A stretch of 64,000 nucleotides of DNA, from contig NZ_CP033831.1 in NCBI RefSeq assembly GCF_003812745.1, positions 2,232,001-2,296,000 on the forward strand. The letters are read 5' to 3'. The position numbers and the translations under genes were made by a program. A model generated the notes under the pieces. The model did no database searches and was not told where the DNA came from. It worked only from the letters and a program-made list of their open reading frames with translations. Source of the stretch: Serratia sp. FDAARGOS_506 (GTDB lineage Bacteria > Pseudomonadota > Gammaproteobacteria > Enterobacterales > Enterobacteriaceae). Shown piece after piece: positions 57,016 through 64,000 of the stretch (position 1 is its first letter; every line of letters starts with the position of its first letter).

Positions 57016-57325
57016 GCGATTATTTTTCCAATCCATTGAATGTAAAGGGAACTGTGATTTTCATTGTCGTCATTCGCTATCACATTGTTTCAGCAGGCGC
57101 CGCCCCATTCAGCGCTTGCCGGGCGGCGCAAATCAAATCATCAAAACGCCAGACGGCGCGCTCAAACCTGAGGTTTGCACAGACGCTTATACTAGCCCAG
57201 CGGGCAATCGGCTGTCACAGGTAAAAATGGGAAGCGCTGCGCAAGGCCGGTTTGTAACGCAGCGAGATTGTTGTTTGCCTGCGGGCAACAACGCAAGTGT
57301 CGCCGCCCGCAGTGGGGCAGCGAAT
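57016..57325. other. 310-bp region upstream of mutS
   Basis: No gene recognised. It contains several GC-rich short repeats (CGCAAG, GCCGG) but no clear terminator or operator. The mutS promoter must lie in its left half. The right part follows the end of the leftward propeller gene, so both genes run in the same direction. Confidence 0.45.
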
Positions 57326-58318
57326 TTATTGCGCGGCGGTGAGAGGTAGGGGCAGTTGATAGAGGCGGAAGCGGTCGGGCACTTCGGTTTCATGGCCGGG
57401 CAGCAGGCGGTGGCGGATGCGCGATTCGCTGACGAAGGCGCAGCCTTGTGGGGTGATAGTCAGATTGACCGGCGATTCCATGCCTTCGCGCAAGATCTCA
57501 ATCTGGTGCATGCCTGCCGCCTTGGGGGATGGGATCCGCAGGATCCGTCCTTGGCCGCTCTGGATCCCGTTCTCCAGCACGATCAGTGCGCCATCCGGCG
57601 CCAATCCCATTCCGTCCGGGTTCTCAATCAGGCGCGGCAGCTGCATTTCCGTCAGCTGCGGCTGCGGCTCTTTATAGCTGAGAGTGTAAAGCTTCCCGGT
57701 GCCGAAATTGGCGACAGCCATCAGCCGGTCGTCGAGCAGCACGATCCCGGCTGCTCCCAGCCCGCTGGGGGCAGCCAACCGCGAATCTTGAAACAGCGTA
57801 CTGAATGCCGGTTCGCCCGACCGCAGGCGCAAGATGCCGCCGCCGCGGGTTTCCGTCACGTACACCGTACCGTCTGTGCCGAGCACGATATCGTTGCCCA
57901 TTTCCCCCGTCGGCAGCGCCAGGCTGCGGTTGAGGGTGCCATCCGCGACGTTCAGCGCATAGATGCGGTTGGCGCGCGTTTTGCCGCCGGAGAGAAAGTC
58001 CGGCGAATTGCCCCACAGCAGTCCGCGCCGTTCGTCCAGCCGCAGCGCGTTTGAGGCGAACACCGTGTCAGCGCCTGGGAAGAAGGTTTCCCACGCCTGA
58101 CCTGGCCGTTTGCGCAGCACGTTGCCGCTGGTGATCAGCCCGACATACAGCGTACCGTCCGCCGCGCGGGCGATGCCATTGGGGTAAAGCGCGCCGGGCG
58201 GCAGCGTCATGCTGCTTTCTGTGCAGTCTGCGCTGACGGCGGCCTGCGCCGGCGCGCTAAGGGTGAATGCGGCAGCGAGGGTGAACAACGCCGCTCGCGC
58301 GGTAACAGCGTATGACAT
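57326..58318 (-). CDS. Exported beta-propeller protein (SMP-30/gluconolactonase-like or NHL-type)
   Basis: A 330-aa protein with a signal peptide ending near APAQAA (residues 22-27). The mature part has repeated YxNGIARAADGTLYVG-like and NDIVLGTDGTVYVTETRGGG-like blades, the pattern of six-bladed propellers of the SMP-30/strictosidine-synthase group. Substrate is unknown; lactonase or sugar/lactone binding is possible. The ATG at 58316-58318 has a GGAGAG site. It is the last gene of the SDR-AKR-propeller unit, 29 bases after the AKR gene. Confidence 0.75.
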   Translation of the reverse strand: MSYAVTARAALFTLAAAFTLSAPAQAAVSADCTESSMTLPPGALYPNGIARAADGTLYVGLITSGNVLRKRPGQAWETFFPGADTVFASNALRLDERRGLLWGNSPDFLSGGKTRANRIYALNVADGTLNRSLALPTGEMGNDIVLGTDGTVYVTETRGGGILRLRSGEPAFSTLFQDSRLAAPSGLGAAGIVLLDDRLMAVANFGTGKLYTLSYKEPQPQLTEMQLPRLIENPDGMGLAPDGALIVLENGIQSGQGRILRIPSPKAAGMHQIEILREGMESPVNLTITPQGCAFVSESRIRHRLLPGHETEVPDRFRLYQLPLPLTAAQ

Positions 58319-58347
58319 GTTTCTCTCCGGGAATGAGGGAAAAGGGG

Positions 58348-59319
58348 CTACCAGCGCTCGGGGCGGGCAGCGTGCGCCATTGGCGCCTCCAGCGCGGCCA
58401 CGTCTTCCGGCGATAGCCTGAGGTCGAGCGCCGCCAGCGCATCCTGCAGATGGTGTGGCTTGGACATGCCCACCAGCGGCGACGCCACGCCGGGTTTGGC
58501 CAACAGCCAAGCCAGCGCGATCTGCGCCGGTGGAACGCCGTACGCGGCCGCCACCTCCGCTACCGCGGTGACGGTGCGTTCCACCTCGTTTCTGCCGCCG
58601 TACCAACGGGGTGCCTGTTCGTCGGTGGTGGCGCGCAGCGTGCCGCCACTGCCGGAGCCGGCCAGCACACCGCGGGCTAGTGGCGACCAGGGCGTCAGGC
58701 CAAGGCCTTCTTCCAGGCACAGCGGGATCAGCTCTTCTTCGTCTTCACGCGTCACCAGGTTGTATTGGCTTTGCAGCGAAATAAACGGTGCCAGGCGGTG
58801 CTGACGTTGAAAGGCCAGCATTTTCATCAGGCGCCAGGCGTGCAGTGAAGACGCGCCGAGATAGCGGATCTTGCCCGCTCGCACCAAGCCGTCGAGGGTG
58901 TCGGCAGTTTCTTCGATCGGCGTTTCGGTGTCGAAGCGGTGCAGCACGAACAGATCGAGGTAATCCGTCCCCAACCGCTGTAAAGAGGCGTCGACGCTAT
59001 GCAACAGGTGCTTGCGCGACAACCCGCGGCTGTTCGGCTGCGCGTCCATCGGAAAGTAGGCCTTGGTGGCGATCACCACGTCTTCACGACGGGCGAACGC
59101 CTTCAGCGCGCGGCCGAGAATGCGCTCGCTTTCTCCGTCGGAGTAAATGTTGGCGGTATCGAAAAAGTTGATGCCCGCCTCCAGCGCTTCGCGGATAAAG
59201 GGGCGCGCTTCGTCTTCCTTCAGTACCCAGGGCCGCCAGGCCGGATCGCCATAGGTCATGCCGCCCAGACAGAGGCGAGACACTTTCAGGCCGCTGTCGC
59301 CAAGCCGAACGTAGTTCAT
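58348..59319 (-). CDS. Aldo/keto reductase
   Basis: NADPH-dependent oxidoreductase of the (beta/alpha)8 AKR family, 323 aa. The catalytic tetrad D54, Y59, K86 and H127 is complete (FDTANIYSDG, ATKAY, LHRFD). The sequence resembles E. coli YajO/YdhF-type and Gfo-like general stress AKRs, but the substrate cannot be read. It lies 12 bases after the SDR gene, in the same operon. Confidence 0.9.
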   Translation of the reverse strand: MNYVRLGDSGLKVSRLCLGGMTYGDPAWRPWVLKEDEARPFIREALEAGINFFDTANIYSDGESERILGRALKAFARREDVVIATKAYFPMDAQPNSRGLSRKHLLHSVDASLQRLGTDYLDLFVLHRFDTETPIEETADTLDGLVRAGKIRYLGASSLHAWRLMKMLAFQRQHRLAPFISLQSQYNLVTREDEEELIPLCLEEGLGLTPWSPLARGVLAGSGSGGTLRATTDEQAPRWYGGRNEVERTVTAVAEVAAAYGVPPAQIALAWLLAKPGVASPLVGMSKPHHLQDALAALDLRLSPEDVAALEAPMAHAARPERW

Positions 59320-59331
59320 GGCGTCGTCTCC

Positions 59332-60132
59332 TCAGCGCATGCCGGCGATGGTGTAACCGCCGTCCACCAGCAGGCTTTGGCCGGTGATGAAGCGGGCTTC
59401 GTCCGTCGCCAGCCACAGCGCCACATCGCCGATGTCTTCCGATTCGCCCAAGCGGCCGGCGGGCGTGTGGGCGATAAAGGGCGCGAAGGCTGCGCTGTCG
59501 GCCACGCTGCCGCGCGCCATCGGCGTGTCGATGATGCCGGGGTTGATGTTGTTGACGCGGATGCCCTGGCCGCTGTATTCGAGCGCCACCGCGCGGATCA
59601 TCGCATCGAGCGCGCCTTTGCTGGCGGAGTAGCTGGATGAGCCGGCCAACGCACCGTGGGTCAGCCAGGAGGAGGTGTTAACGATCACGCCGCCTGAATG
59701 CTGCGCCAGGAAGGTTTCAATCTCATATTTCATCGCCAGCCAGACGCCACGGAGGTTAATGGCGATCACGCGGTCAAAATCCTCGCTGCTCTGTTCGGTG
59801 ATGGGGGCGAAGTTGCCGATGATGCCGGCGTTGTTGAAGGCGACGTCGAGCCGGCCGTAGTGGGCGGTCACCGTGGCGAGCAGCCTGCGGATGTCGTTTT
59901 CCTGGGAGACGTCGGCCACAATGGGCAGAGCGTCGCCGCCAGCGAGCGCGATGTCGCGCGCCGTGGCTTCGATTTCCGCCGCACGCCGGCCGGCCAGCGC
60001 CACTTTGGCACCTTCGCGGGCATAGGCCAGCGCGGCTGCGCGGCCGATACCGGTGCCGCCGCCGCTTATCAGCACGACTTTGTCAGCCAGACGGCGCGGC
60101 GTTTCATGAGTTGGAGCTGTAGCATTAATCAT
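59332..60132 (-). CDS. Short-chain dehydrogenase/reductase
   Basis: Classical SDR of 266 aa with cofactor motif GGGTGIG at 24-30, NNAG at 100-103, catalytic S154/S155 and Y168-xxx-K172. The arginine pair (RR) after the second beta strand near 49-50 favours NADPH. The ATG at 60130-60132 is preferred to a TTG 33 bases upstream that would reach into the regulatory gap. First gene of the operon, divergent from the LysR gene. Confidence 0.9.
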   Translation of the reverse strand: MINATAPTHETPRRLADKVVLISGGGTGIGRAAALAYAREGAKVALAGRRAAEIEATARDIALAGGDALPIVADVSQENDIRRLLATVTAHYGRLDVAFNNAGIIGNFAPITEQSSEDFDRVIAINLRGVWLAMKYEIETFLAQHSGGVIVNTSSWLTHGALAGSSSYSASKGALDAMIRAVALEYSGQGIRVNNINPGIIDTPMARGSVADSAAFAPFIAHTPAGRLGESEDIGDVALWLATDEARFITGQSLLVDGGYTIAGMR

Positions 60133-60238
60133 CGCATCGATACCTGGTAATGGGTTCGATCGCAATGCTATGTTGTTAGATGTCGGATAACTATCCGCTA
60201 AAAATTCATCTCACTATTAGATAATTTATATTAATAGC
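60133..60238. promoter_or_regulatory. Divergent control region of the SDR operon and LysR gene
   Basis: 106 bp, AT-rich, holding both promoters. The stretch contains TTAGAT-type half-sites (60176-60181 and 60217-60222) and a GGATAACTATCC inverted repeat near 60185. LysR proteins usually bind between such divergent genes, so this is the likely operator. Confidence 0.5.
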
Positions 60239-61132
60239 ATGAAGAAACCCGAACTGTCCGGCCTGGCGGCCTTCGTGGCTATCGCCCGTGAACGCAGCTT
60301 CCGCCGCGCCGCCGCCCGATTGGGCGTGACGCCGCCGACGCTGACCCACACCCTGCGCGAACTGGAAGCGCAGGTGGGCATTCGCCTGCTGAACCGCACC
60401 ACCCGCAACGTCTCGCCGACGGAGGCCGGTGAGCATCTGTTGGCACAGCTGGTGCCGGCCTTTACCGACATCGACGCCGCGCTGGAGGGCCTGAATGCGT
60501 TTCGCGAAGGGCCACGCGGCCTGGTGCGCATCAACGCGCCGCGTTCGGCGATCGAGCTCGCCATCGTTCCGCACCTGGGACGGCTGGCCAGCGAATACCC
60601 CGGCATTACGCTGGAGGTGGTGGCGGACGAGGGGTTCGCCAACATTGTCGAGCAGGGCTTTGACGCTGGCATCCGGCTCGGCGAGGATCTGCACAACGAT
60701 ATGCGTGCGGTGCGTCTGACGCCGGACCTGCGTTTTGCCATTGTCGCCACGCCCGACTATTTTCAACGGCACGGCGAGCCGAGGCATCCGCAGGATTTGC
60801 TGCAGCACCGCTGCATCGGTTGGCGCAAGGCCTCTTCGGGGGAGCGCTACAAATGGGCATTTCAACAGGGCGAGCAGCGGTTTTCCGTGGCGGTTAACAG
60901 CCCGCTTATCGTGGATGATGCCAGGTTGTTACTGCAGGCGGCATTGGCGCACGTTGGCATCGCTTTCGCCATCGAGCAGGAGGTGGAAGAACATTTGGCG
61001 AGCGGGCGTCTGCGGCGAGTGTTGGCCGACTGGTGCGCGCCGTTTCCCGGTTTTTACCTTTACTACCCCAACCGCAGGAACCATTCCGTGGCGCTGAGCA
61101 CGGTGATCGAGTTGCTGCGTCTGCCTACCTAA
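60239..61132 (+). CDS. LysR-family transcriptional regulator
   Basis: A 297-aa LTTR. The N-terminal helix-turn-helix lies at about 20-45 (FRRAAARLGVTPPTLTHTLRELE), and the effector domain begins near 90 (RGLVRINAP). No ribosome site is evident before the ATG, so expression is probably low. It is divergent from the SDR-AKR-propeller operon, which it most likely controls. The effector is unknown. Confidence 0.9.
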   Translation: MKKPELSGLAAFVAIARERSFRRAAARLGVTPPTLTHTLRELEAQVGIRLLNRTTRNVSPTEAGEHLLAQLVPAFTDIDAALEGLNAFREGPRGLVRINAPRSAIELAIVPHLGRLASEYPGITLEVVADEGFANIVEQGFDAGIRLGEDLHNDMRAVRLTPDLRFAIVATPDYFQRHGEPRHPQDLLQHRCIGWRKASSGERYKWAFQQGEQRFSVAVNSPLIVDDARLLLQAALAHVGIAFAIEQEVEEHLASGRLRRVLADWCAPFPGFYLYYPNRRNHSVALSTVIELLRLPT

Positions 61133-61347
61133 TCCTCTTCACCGACCATCGCGTTCGGATGGCAGTAAGCGAATCAAGCTTGAACTATTTTTATTCCTTC
61201 TTCGTTTGTTCGGGCGCAAATAAACCCTTAAATTCTCGGCCAGTTTATAACTTGCTGTTTATAATTGTTATTTGAGTGTTTATTGCGAATATTCCGAATT
61301 TTTATCGGTTATTTGAGAGCCCGGTCACACTATTTTTTTATGTGAAA

Positions 61348-61363
61348 TGTGAAGAGGGTCAAG
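61348..61363 (+). promoter_or_regulatory. Possible CRP site of the PTS operon
   Basis: TGTGA-N6-TCAAG, a perfect left half and 3 of 5 in the right half (TCACA), 70-85 bases ahead of the TATACT box. Fits catabolite control of a beta-glucoside system, but the match is partial. Confidence 0.35.
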
Positions 61364-61484
61364 CCATCAGGTCAAGGAGAGACGGTTATTAATCCCCCTG
61401 GCTTACCGATCCGTTTTTCATGCTCCGTATACTGTCTGCAACCAGGGCAACGTGACGGAAATTTTCATAAGGAATGTGCGTGAA

Positions 61485-61498
61485 GCAATCGTGATTGC
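61485..61498. promoter_or_regulatory. Palindrome upstream of the PTS genes, possible operator
   Basis: GCAATC and GATTGC with a two-base GT centre; the loop is too short for an RNA hairpin, so DNA binding by a repressor is more likely. It lies just downstream of the putative -10 box. Confidence 0.4.
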
Positions 61499-61549
61499 GT
61501 CTGGCATACAAATAACGCGGGGTTTTTTTGATTATCTGAGGTGCTTGGT

Positions 61550-61867
61550 ATGGAAAAGAAAAAAATCTATCTGTTTTGTTCTGCCGGTATGTCCACTTCC
61601 CTGTTGGTATCAAAAATGAAGGCGCAGGCCGAGAAATACGAAGTGCCGGTGATCATCGCCGCCTATCCGGAAGCGCTGGCCGCGGAGAAAGGCGTTGAAG
61701 CGGATTTGATCCTGCTGGGGCCGCAGATTGCCTACACCTTACCGGAAGTGCAAAAACAGCTGCCCAACAAACCTGTTGAAGTCATCGATCCGCTGCTGTA
61801 CGGCAAGGTCGATGGGTTGGGTGTGCTGAAGGCCGCGGTGGCCGCTATCAAGAAAGCCAACCAATAA
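61550..61867 (+). CDS. PTS lactose/cellobiose-type IIB component (ChbB/CelA-like)
   Basis: A 105-aa phosphocarrier. The phosphorylated Cys is C10 in [12 protein letters not shown]. It accepts phosphate from a IIA protein and passes it to the sugar bound by IIC. The ATG at 61550 has a GAGGTG ribosome site. It is followed by the IIC gene after 12 bases. No IIA gene is in the window. Confidence 0.93.
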   Translation: MEKKKIYLFCSAGMSTSLLVSKMKAQAEKYEVPVIIAAYPEALAAEKGVEADLILLGPQIAYTLPEVQKQLPNKPVEVIDPLLYGKVDGLGVLKAAVAAIKKANQ

Positions 61868-61879
61868 CAGGAGGCCGCC

Positions 61880-63241
61880 GTGAATACCCTCATTGCCTCG
61901 CTCGAGAAGGTTATCCTGCCTTTCGCCGTAAAAATCGGTAAGCAGCCCCACGTCAACGCCATCAAGAACGGTTTTATCCGTCTGATGCCGCTGACCTTGA
62001 CCGGGGCGATGTTCGTGTTGATCAACAATGTGTTCCTGAGCTTCGGCGAGGGATCGTTCTTCTATTCGTTGGGCGTGCGCCTGGATGCCTCCACCATAGA
62101 GACGCTGAACGGCCTGAAGAGCATCGGCGGCAGCGTTTACAACGGTACGCTGGGGATCATGTCCCTGATGACGCCGTTCTTTATCAGCATGGCGTTGGCC
62201 GAAGAGCGCAAGGTCGATCCATTGGCCTCGGCGCTGCTGGCGGTGGCGGCCTTCATGACCGTCACGCCGTTCAACGTCGGCGAGGCCTATGCGGTGGGCG
62301 CCAACTGGCTGGGCGGTGCCAACATCATTTCCGGCATGGTGATCGGGCTGGCGGTGGCCGAGATGTTCGCCTTCATCGTGCGGCGCAACTGGGTGATTAC
62401 CCTGCCGGACAGCGTGCCGGCTTCGGTGTCGCGCTCCTTCTCGGCGCTGATCCCCGGCTTCGTCATCCTCTCCATCATGGGGCTGGTGGCGTTTGCGCTG
62501 GCTCACTGGGGTACCAACTTCCACCAGATCATCATGGACGGCATTTCGGCGCCGCTGGCTAAAATGGGCAGCGTGGTGGGCTGGGTATACGTGCTGTTCT
62601 CTTCGCTGCTGTGGTTCTTTGGGGTGCACGGCTCCATGGCGCTGGCGGCGTTGGACAGCGGCATCATGACGCCGTTCGCGTTGGAAAACGTGGAGTTGTA
62701 TAACCAGTACGGTTCGGTCGAAGCGGCGGTGGCCGCGGGGAAAGAGTTCCACATGTGGGCGAAACCGTTCGTCGATTCCTATATCTACCTCGGTGGCACC
62801 GGCTCGACGCTGGGCCTGATCATCGCCATTTTCATCGCCTCGCGCCGCGAAGACTACCGCCAGGTCGCCAAACTGGCGACGCCGTCCGGCATCTTCCAGA
62901 TCAACGAACCGATTCTGTTCGGCCTGCCGGTGATCATGAACCCGGTGATGTTCATTCCGTTCATCCTGGTACAGCCGGTGCTGACTATCATTACCTCGCT
63001 GGCTTATTATTCCGGGCTGATCCCGCCGATCACCAACATCGCGCCCTGGACCATGCCGGTCGGCCTGGGGGCGTTCTTCAACACCAACGGCAGCATCATG
63101 GCGATGTTGCTGAGTTTGTTCAACCTGGCGGTCGCCACCGTGATTTATCTGCCGTTCGTGGCGATCTCCAACAAGGCGCAGAGCCAGATCGACGCGGCGA
63201 CGGAAAGCGAAGAAGACATCGCCAAGGCGCTGAAATTCTAA
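61880..63241 (+). CDS. PTS lactose/cellobiose-type IIC component (CelB/ChbC-like)
   Basis: A 453-aa membrane transporter of the Lac family of PTS permeases with about ten helices. Signatures visible: [20 protein letters not shown] near 13-32, WFFGVHG near 252-258 and [15 protein letters not shown] near 342-356, which holds the sugar-binding Glu. Substrate is probably cellobiose, chitobiose or an aryl-beta-glucoside, judged from the following GH1 gene. Confidence 0.92.
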   Translation: MNTLIASLEKVILPFAVKIGKQPHVNAIKNGFIRLMPLTLTGAMFVLINNVFLSFGEGSFFYSLGVRLDASTIETLNGLKSIGGSVYNGTLGIMSLMTPFFISMALAEERKVDPLASALLAVAAFMTVTPFNVGEAYAVGANWLGGANIISGMVIGLAVAEMFAFIVRRNWVITLPDSVPASVSRSFSALIPGFVILSIMGLVAFALAHWGTNFHQIIMDGISAPLAKMGSVVGWVYVLFSSLLWFFGVHGSMALAALDSGIMTPFALENVELYNQYGSVEAAVAAGKEFHMWAKPFVDSYIYLGGTGSTLGLIIAIFIASRREDYRQVAKLATPSGIFQINEPILFGLPVIMNPVMFIPFILVQPVLTIITSLAYYSGLIPPITNIAPWTMPVGLGAFFNTNGSIMAMLLSLFNLAVATVIYLPFVAISNKAQSQIDAATESEEDIAKALKF

Positions 63242-63261
63242 CTGTGGAACGGGGCGCGAGT

Positions 63262-64000
63262 ATGGAATATCAATTTGCCGACGGGTTCTGGTGGGGGAGC
63301 GCTACCTCCGCGCCACAGTCTGAAGGGGCGGCCGCGCGGGACGGCAAGAGCCGCAACATCTTCGACTATTGGTTCGAGATCGCGCCCGAGCGCTTTCACG
63401 ATCGGGTGGGGCCGACCGTAGCCTCAACCTTTTATGACCATTTCCGCACCGATATCGGGCTGCTAAAAACGTTGGGCCACAATACCTTCAGAACCTCGAT
63501 CTCGTGGTCGCGGCTGATCCCGGACGGCGACGGTGAGGTGAATCCGCAGGCGGTGGCGTTCTATAACGCGATGATAGACGAGCTGCTGGCGCAGGGCATC
63601 ACCCCGTTTATCAATCTCTACCACTTCGATATGCCGCTGTGCATGCAGCAGCGCGGCGGCTGGGAAAGCCGGGCGGTGATTGAAGCCTATGCACGTTACG
63701 CCGATGTCTGCTTCGGTCTGTTTGGCGATCGGGTCACCCACTGGTTCACCTTCAACGAGCCGATCGTGCCGGTGGAAGCCGGTTACCTGAATGACCTGCA
63801 CTACCCTTGCGTGGTGGACTTCAAACGGGCGGTCGCCGTGGCGTACCACAGCGTTCTGGCGCATGCCATGGCGGTGCAGCGTTTCAGAGCACGTGAGCTG
63901 CCGGGGAGCATCGGCATCATCCTGAACCTGAGCCCGACCTATCCGCGTTCCGACGCGCCGGAGGATCGGCAGGCCGCGCACGACGCCGATCTGCTGCTCA
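63262..64000 (+). CDS. 6-phospho-beta-glucosidase, glycoside hydrolase family 1 (cut by window edge)
   Basis: The first 246 residues are present; the gene runs off the right edge. The ATG at 63262 follows GGGGCGCGAG and lies 20 bases after the IIC gene. The start FADGFWWGSATSAPQSEGA, the substrate-binding YHFDMP near 120-125 and the acid/base E166 in TFNEP are GH1 signatures. The nucleophile motif is outside the window. The enzyme would hydrolyse the phosphorylated beta-glucoside imported by IIB/IIC. Confidence 0.92.
   Translation, partial: MEYQFADGFWWGSATSAPQSEGAAARDGKSRNIFDYWFEIAPERFHDRVGPTVASTFYDHFRTDIGLLKTLGHNTFRTSISWSRLIPDGDGEVNPQAVAFYNAMIDELLAQGITPFINLYHFDMPLCMQQRGGWESRAVIEAYARYADVCFGLFGDRVTHWFTFNEPIVPVEAGYLNDLHYPCVVDFKRAVAVAYHSVLAHAMAVQRFRARELPGSIGIILNLSPTYPRSDAPEDRQAAHDADLLL

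Larger units (their letters stand above)
61133..61549 (+). other. 417-bp leader region upstream of the beta-glucoside PTS
   Basis: No gene. It has an AT-rich left half, a CRP-like site TGTGA-AGAGGG-TCAAG at 61348-61363, a TATACT -10-like box at 61428-61433, a palindrome GCAATC-GT-GATTGC at 61485-61498 and GCGGGG followed by seven T near 61520. The last could be part of a leader terminator, but I found no convincing matching arm and no BglG-type antiterminator sequence. Confidence 0.5.

Noticed and set aside
61133-61549. BglG/LicT-type antiterminator in the PTS leader
   Set aside because: I found no match to the ribonucleic antiterminator sequence and no full terminator stem before the T run near 61520.

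Overview
The window is a GC-rich (roughly 60%) stretch of enterobacterial chromosome. It is most likely from Serratia, close to S. marcescens. The basis is protein similarity as recalled, without a database search, together with gene order: hofB-ppdD-nadC-ampDE, hemL-clcA-erpA, btuF-mtnN-dgt-degP, barA/rlmD-relA-mazG-pyrG-eno, cysJIH, cysG-cysDNC, ftsB-ispD-ispF-truD-surE-pcm-nlpD-rpoS-mutS. I see no rRNA, tRNA, insertion sequence, prophage or CRISPR array. Coding density is high, and nearly all genes are intact housekeeping genes.

Layout. 1-12.7 kb holds the end of a type IV pilin locus (hofB partial, ppdD), NAD synthesis (nadC), peptidoglycan recycling (ampD, ampE), heme synthesis (hemL), a chloride/proton antiporter (clcA), Fe-S delivery (erpA), a small exported protein of unknown role, a TRIC-type channel, vitamin B12 uptake (btuF), nucleoside salvage (mtnN), dGTPase (dgt) and the periplasmic protease degP behind a clear sigma-E promoter. 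12.7-23.4 kb holds the BarA sensor kinase, 23S rRNA methylase rlmD, stringent response relA and mazG, then pyrG and eno.

23.4-33.2 kb is the variable part, lying between eno and queE. It has two units. The first is a sulfide:quinone oxidoreductase, a DUF1641-like protein and a methionine gamma-lyase, which together look like a unit that produces and oxidises volatile sulfur. The second is a histidine-use operon (hutU-hutH-permease) with an aromatic-acid-type MFS transporter. Both promoters of the second unit carry a TGTA-N2-TACA palindrome of the HutC type. Convergent queE and queD follow.

34.3-45.3 kb is the sulfate assimilation regulon: cysJIH, iap, cysG and cysDNC, followed by ygbE. 45.4-47.7 kb is a three-gene polar amino acid ABC transporter, with a 9-bp-arm palindrome upstream. 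48-57 kb is ftsB-ispDF-truD-surE-pcm-nlpD-rpoS with mutS convergent; the sRNA target in the rpoS leader is conserved. 57.3-61.1 kb is an uncharacterised operon of a short-chain dehydrogenase, an aldo/keto reductase and an exported beta-propeller protein, divergent from a LysR regulator. 61.5 kb to the end is a beta-glucoside PTS (IIB, IIC) with a 6-phospho-beta-glucosidase cut by the window edge.

The best candidates for undescribed biology are the MGL/SQR/DUF1641 set, the HutC-linked MFS transporter, and the SDR/AKR/propeller operon.
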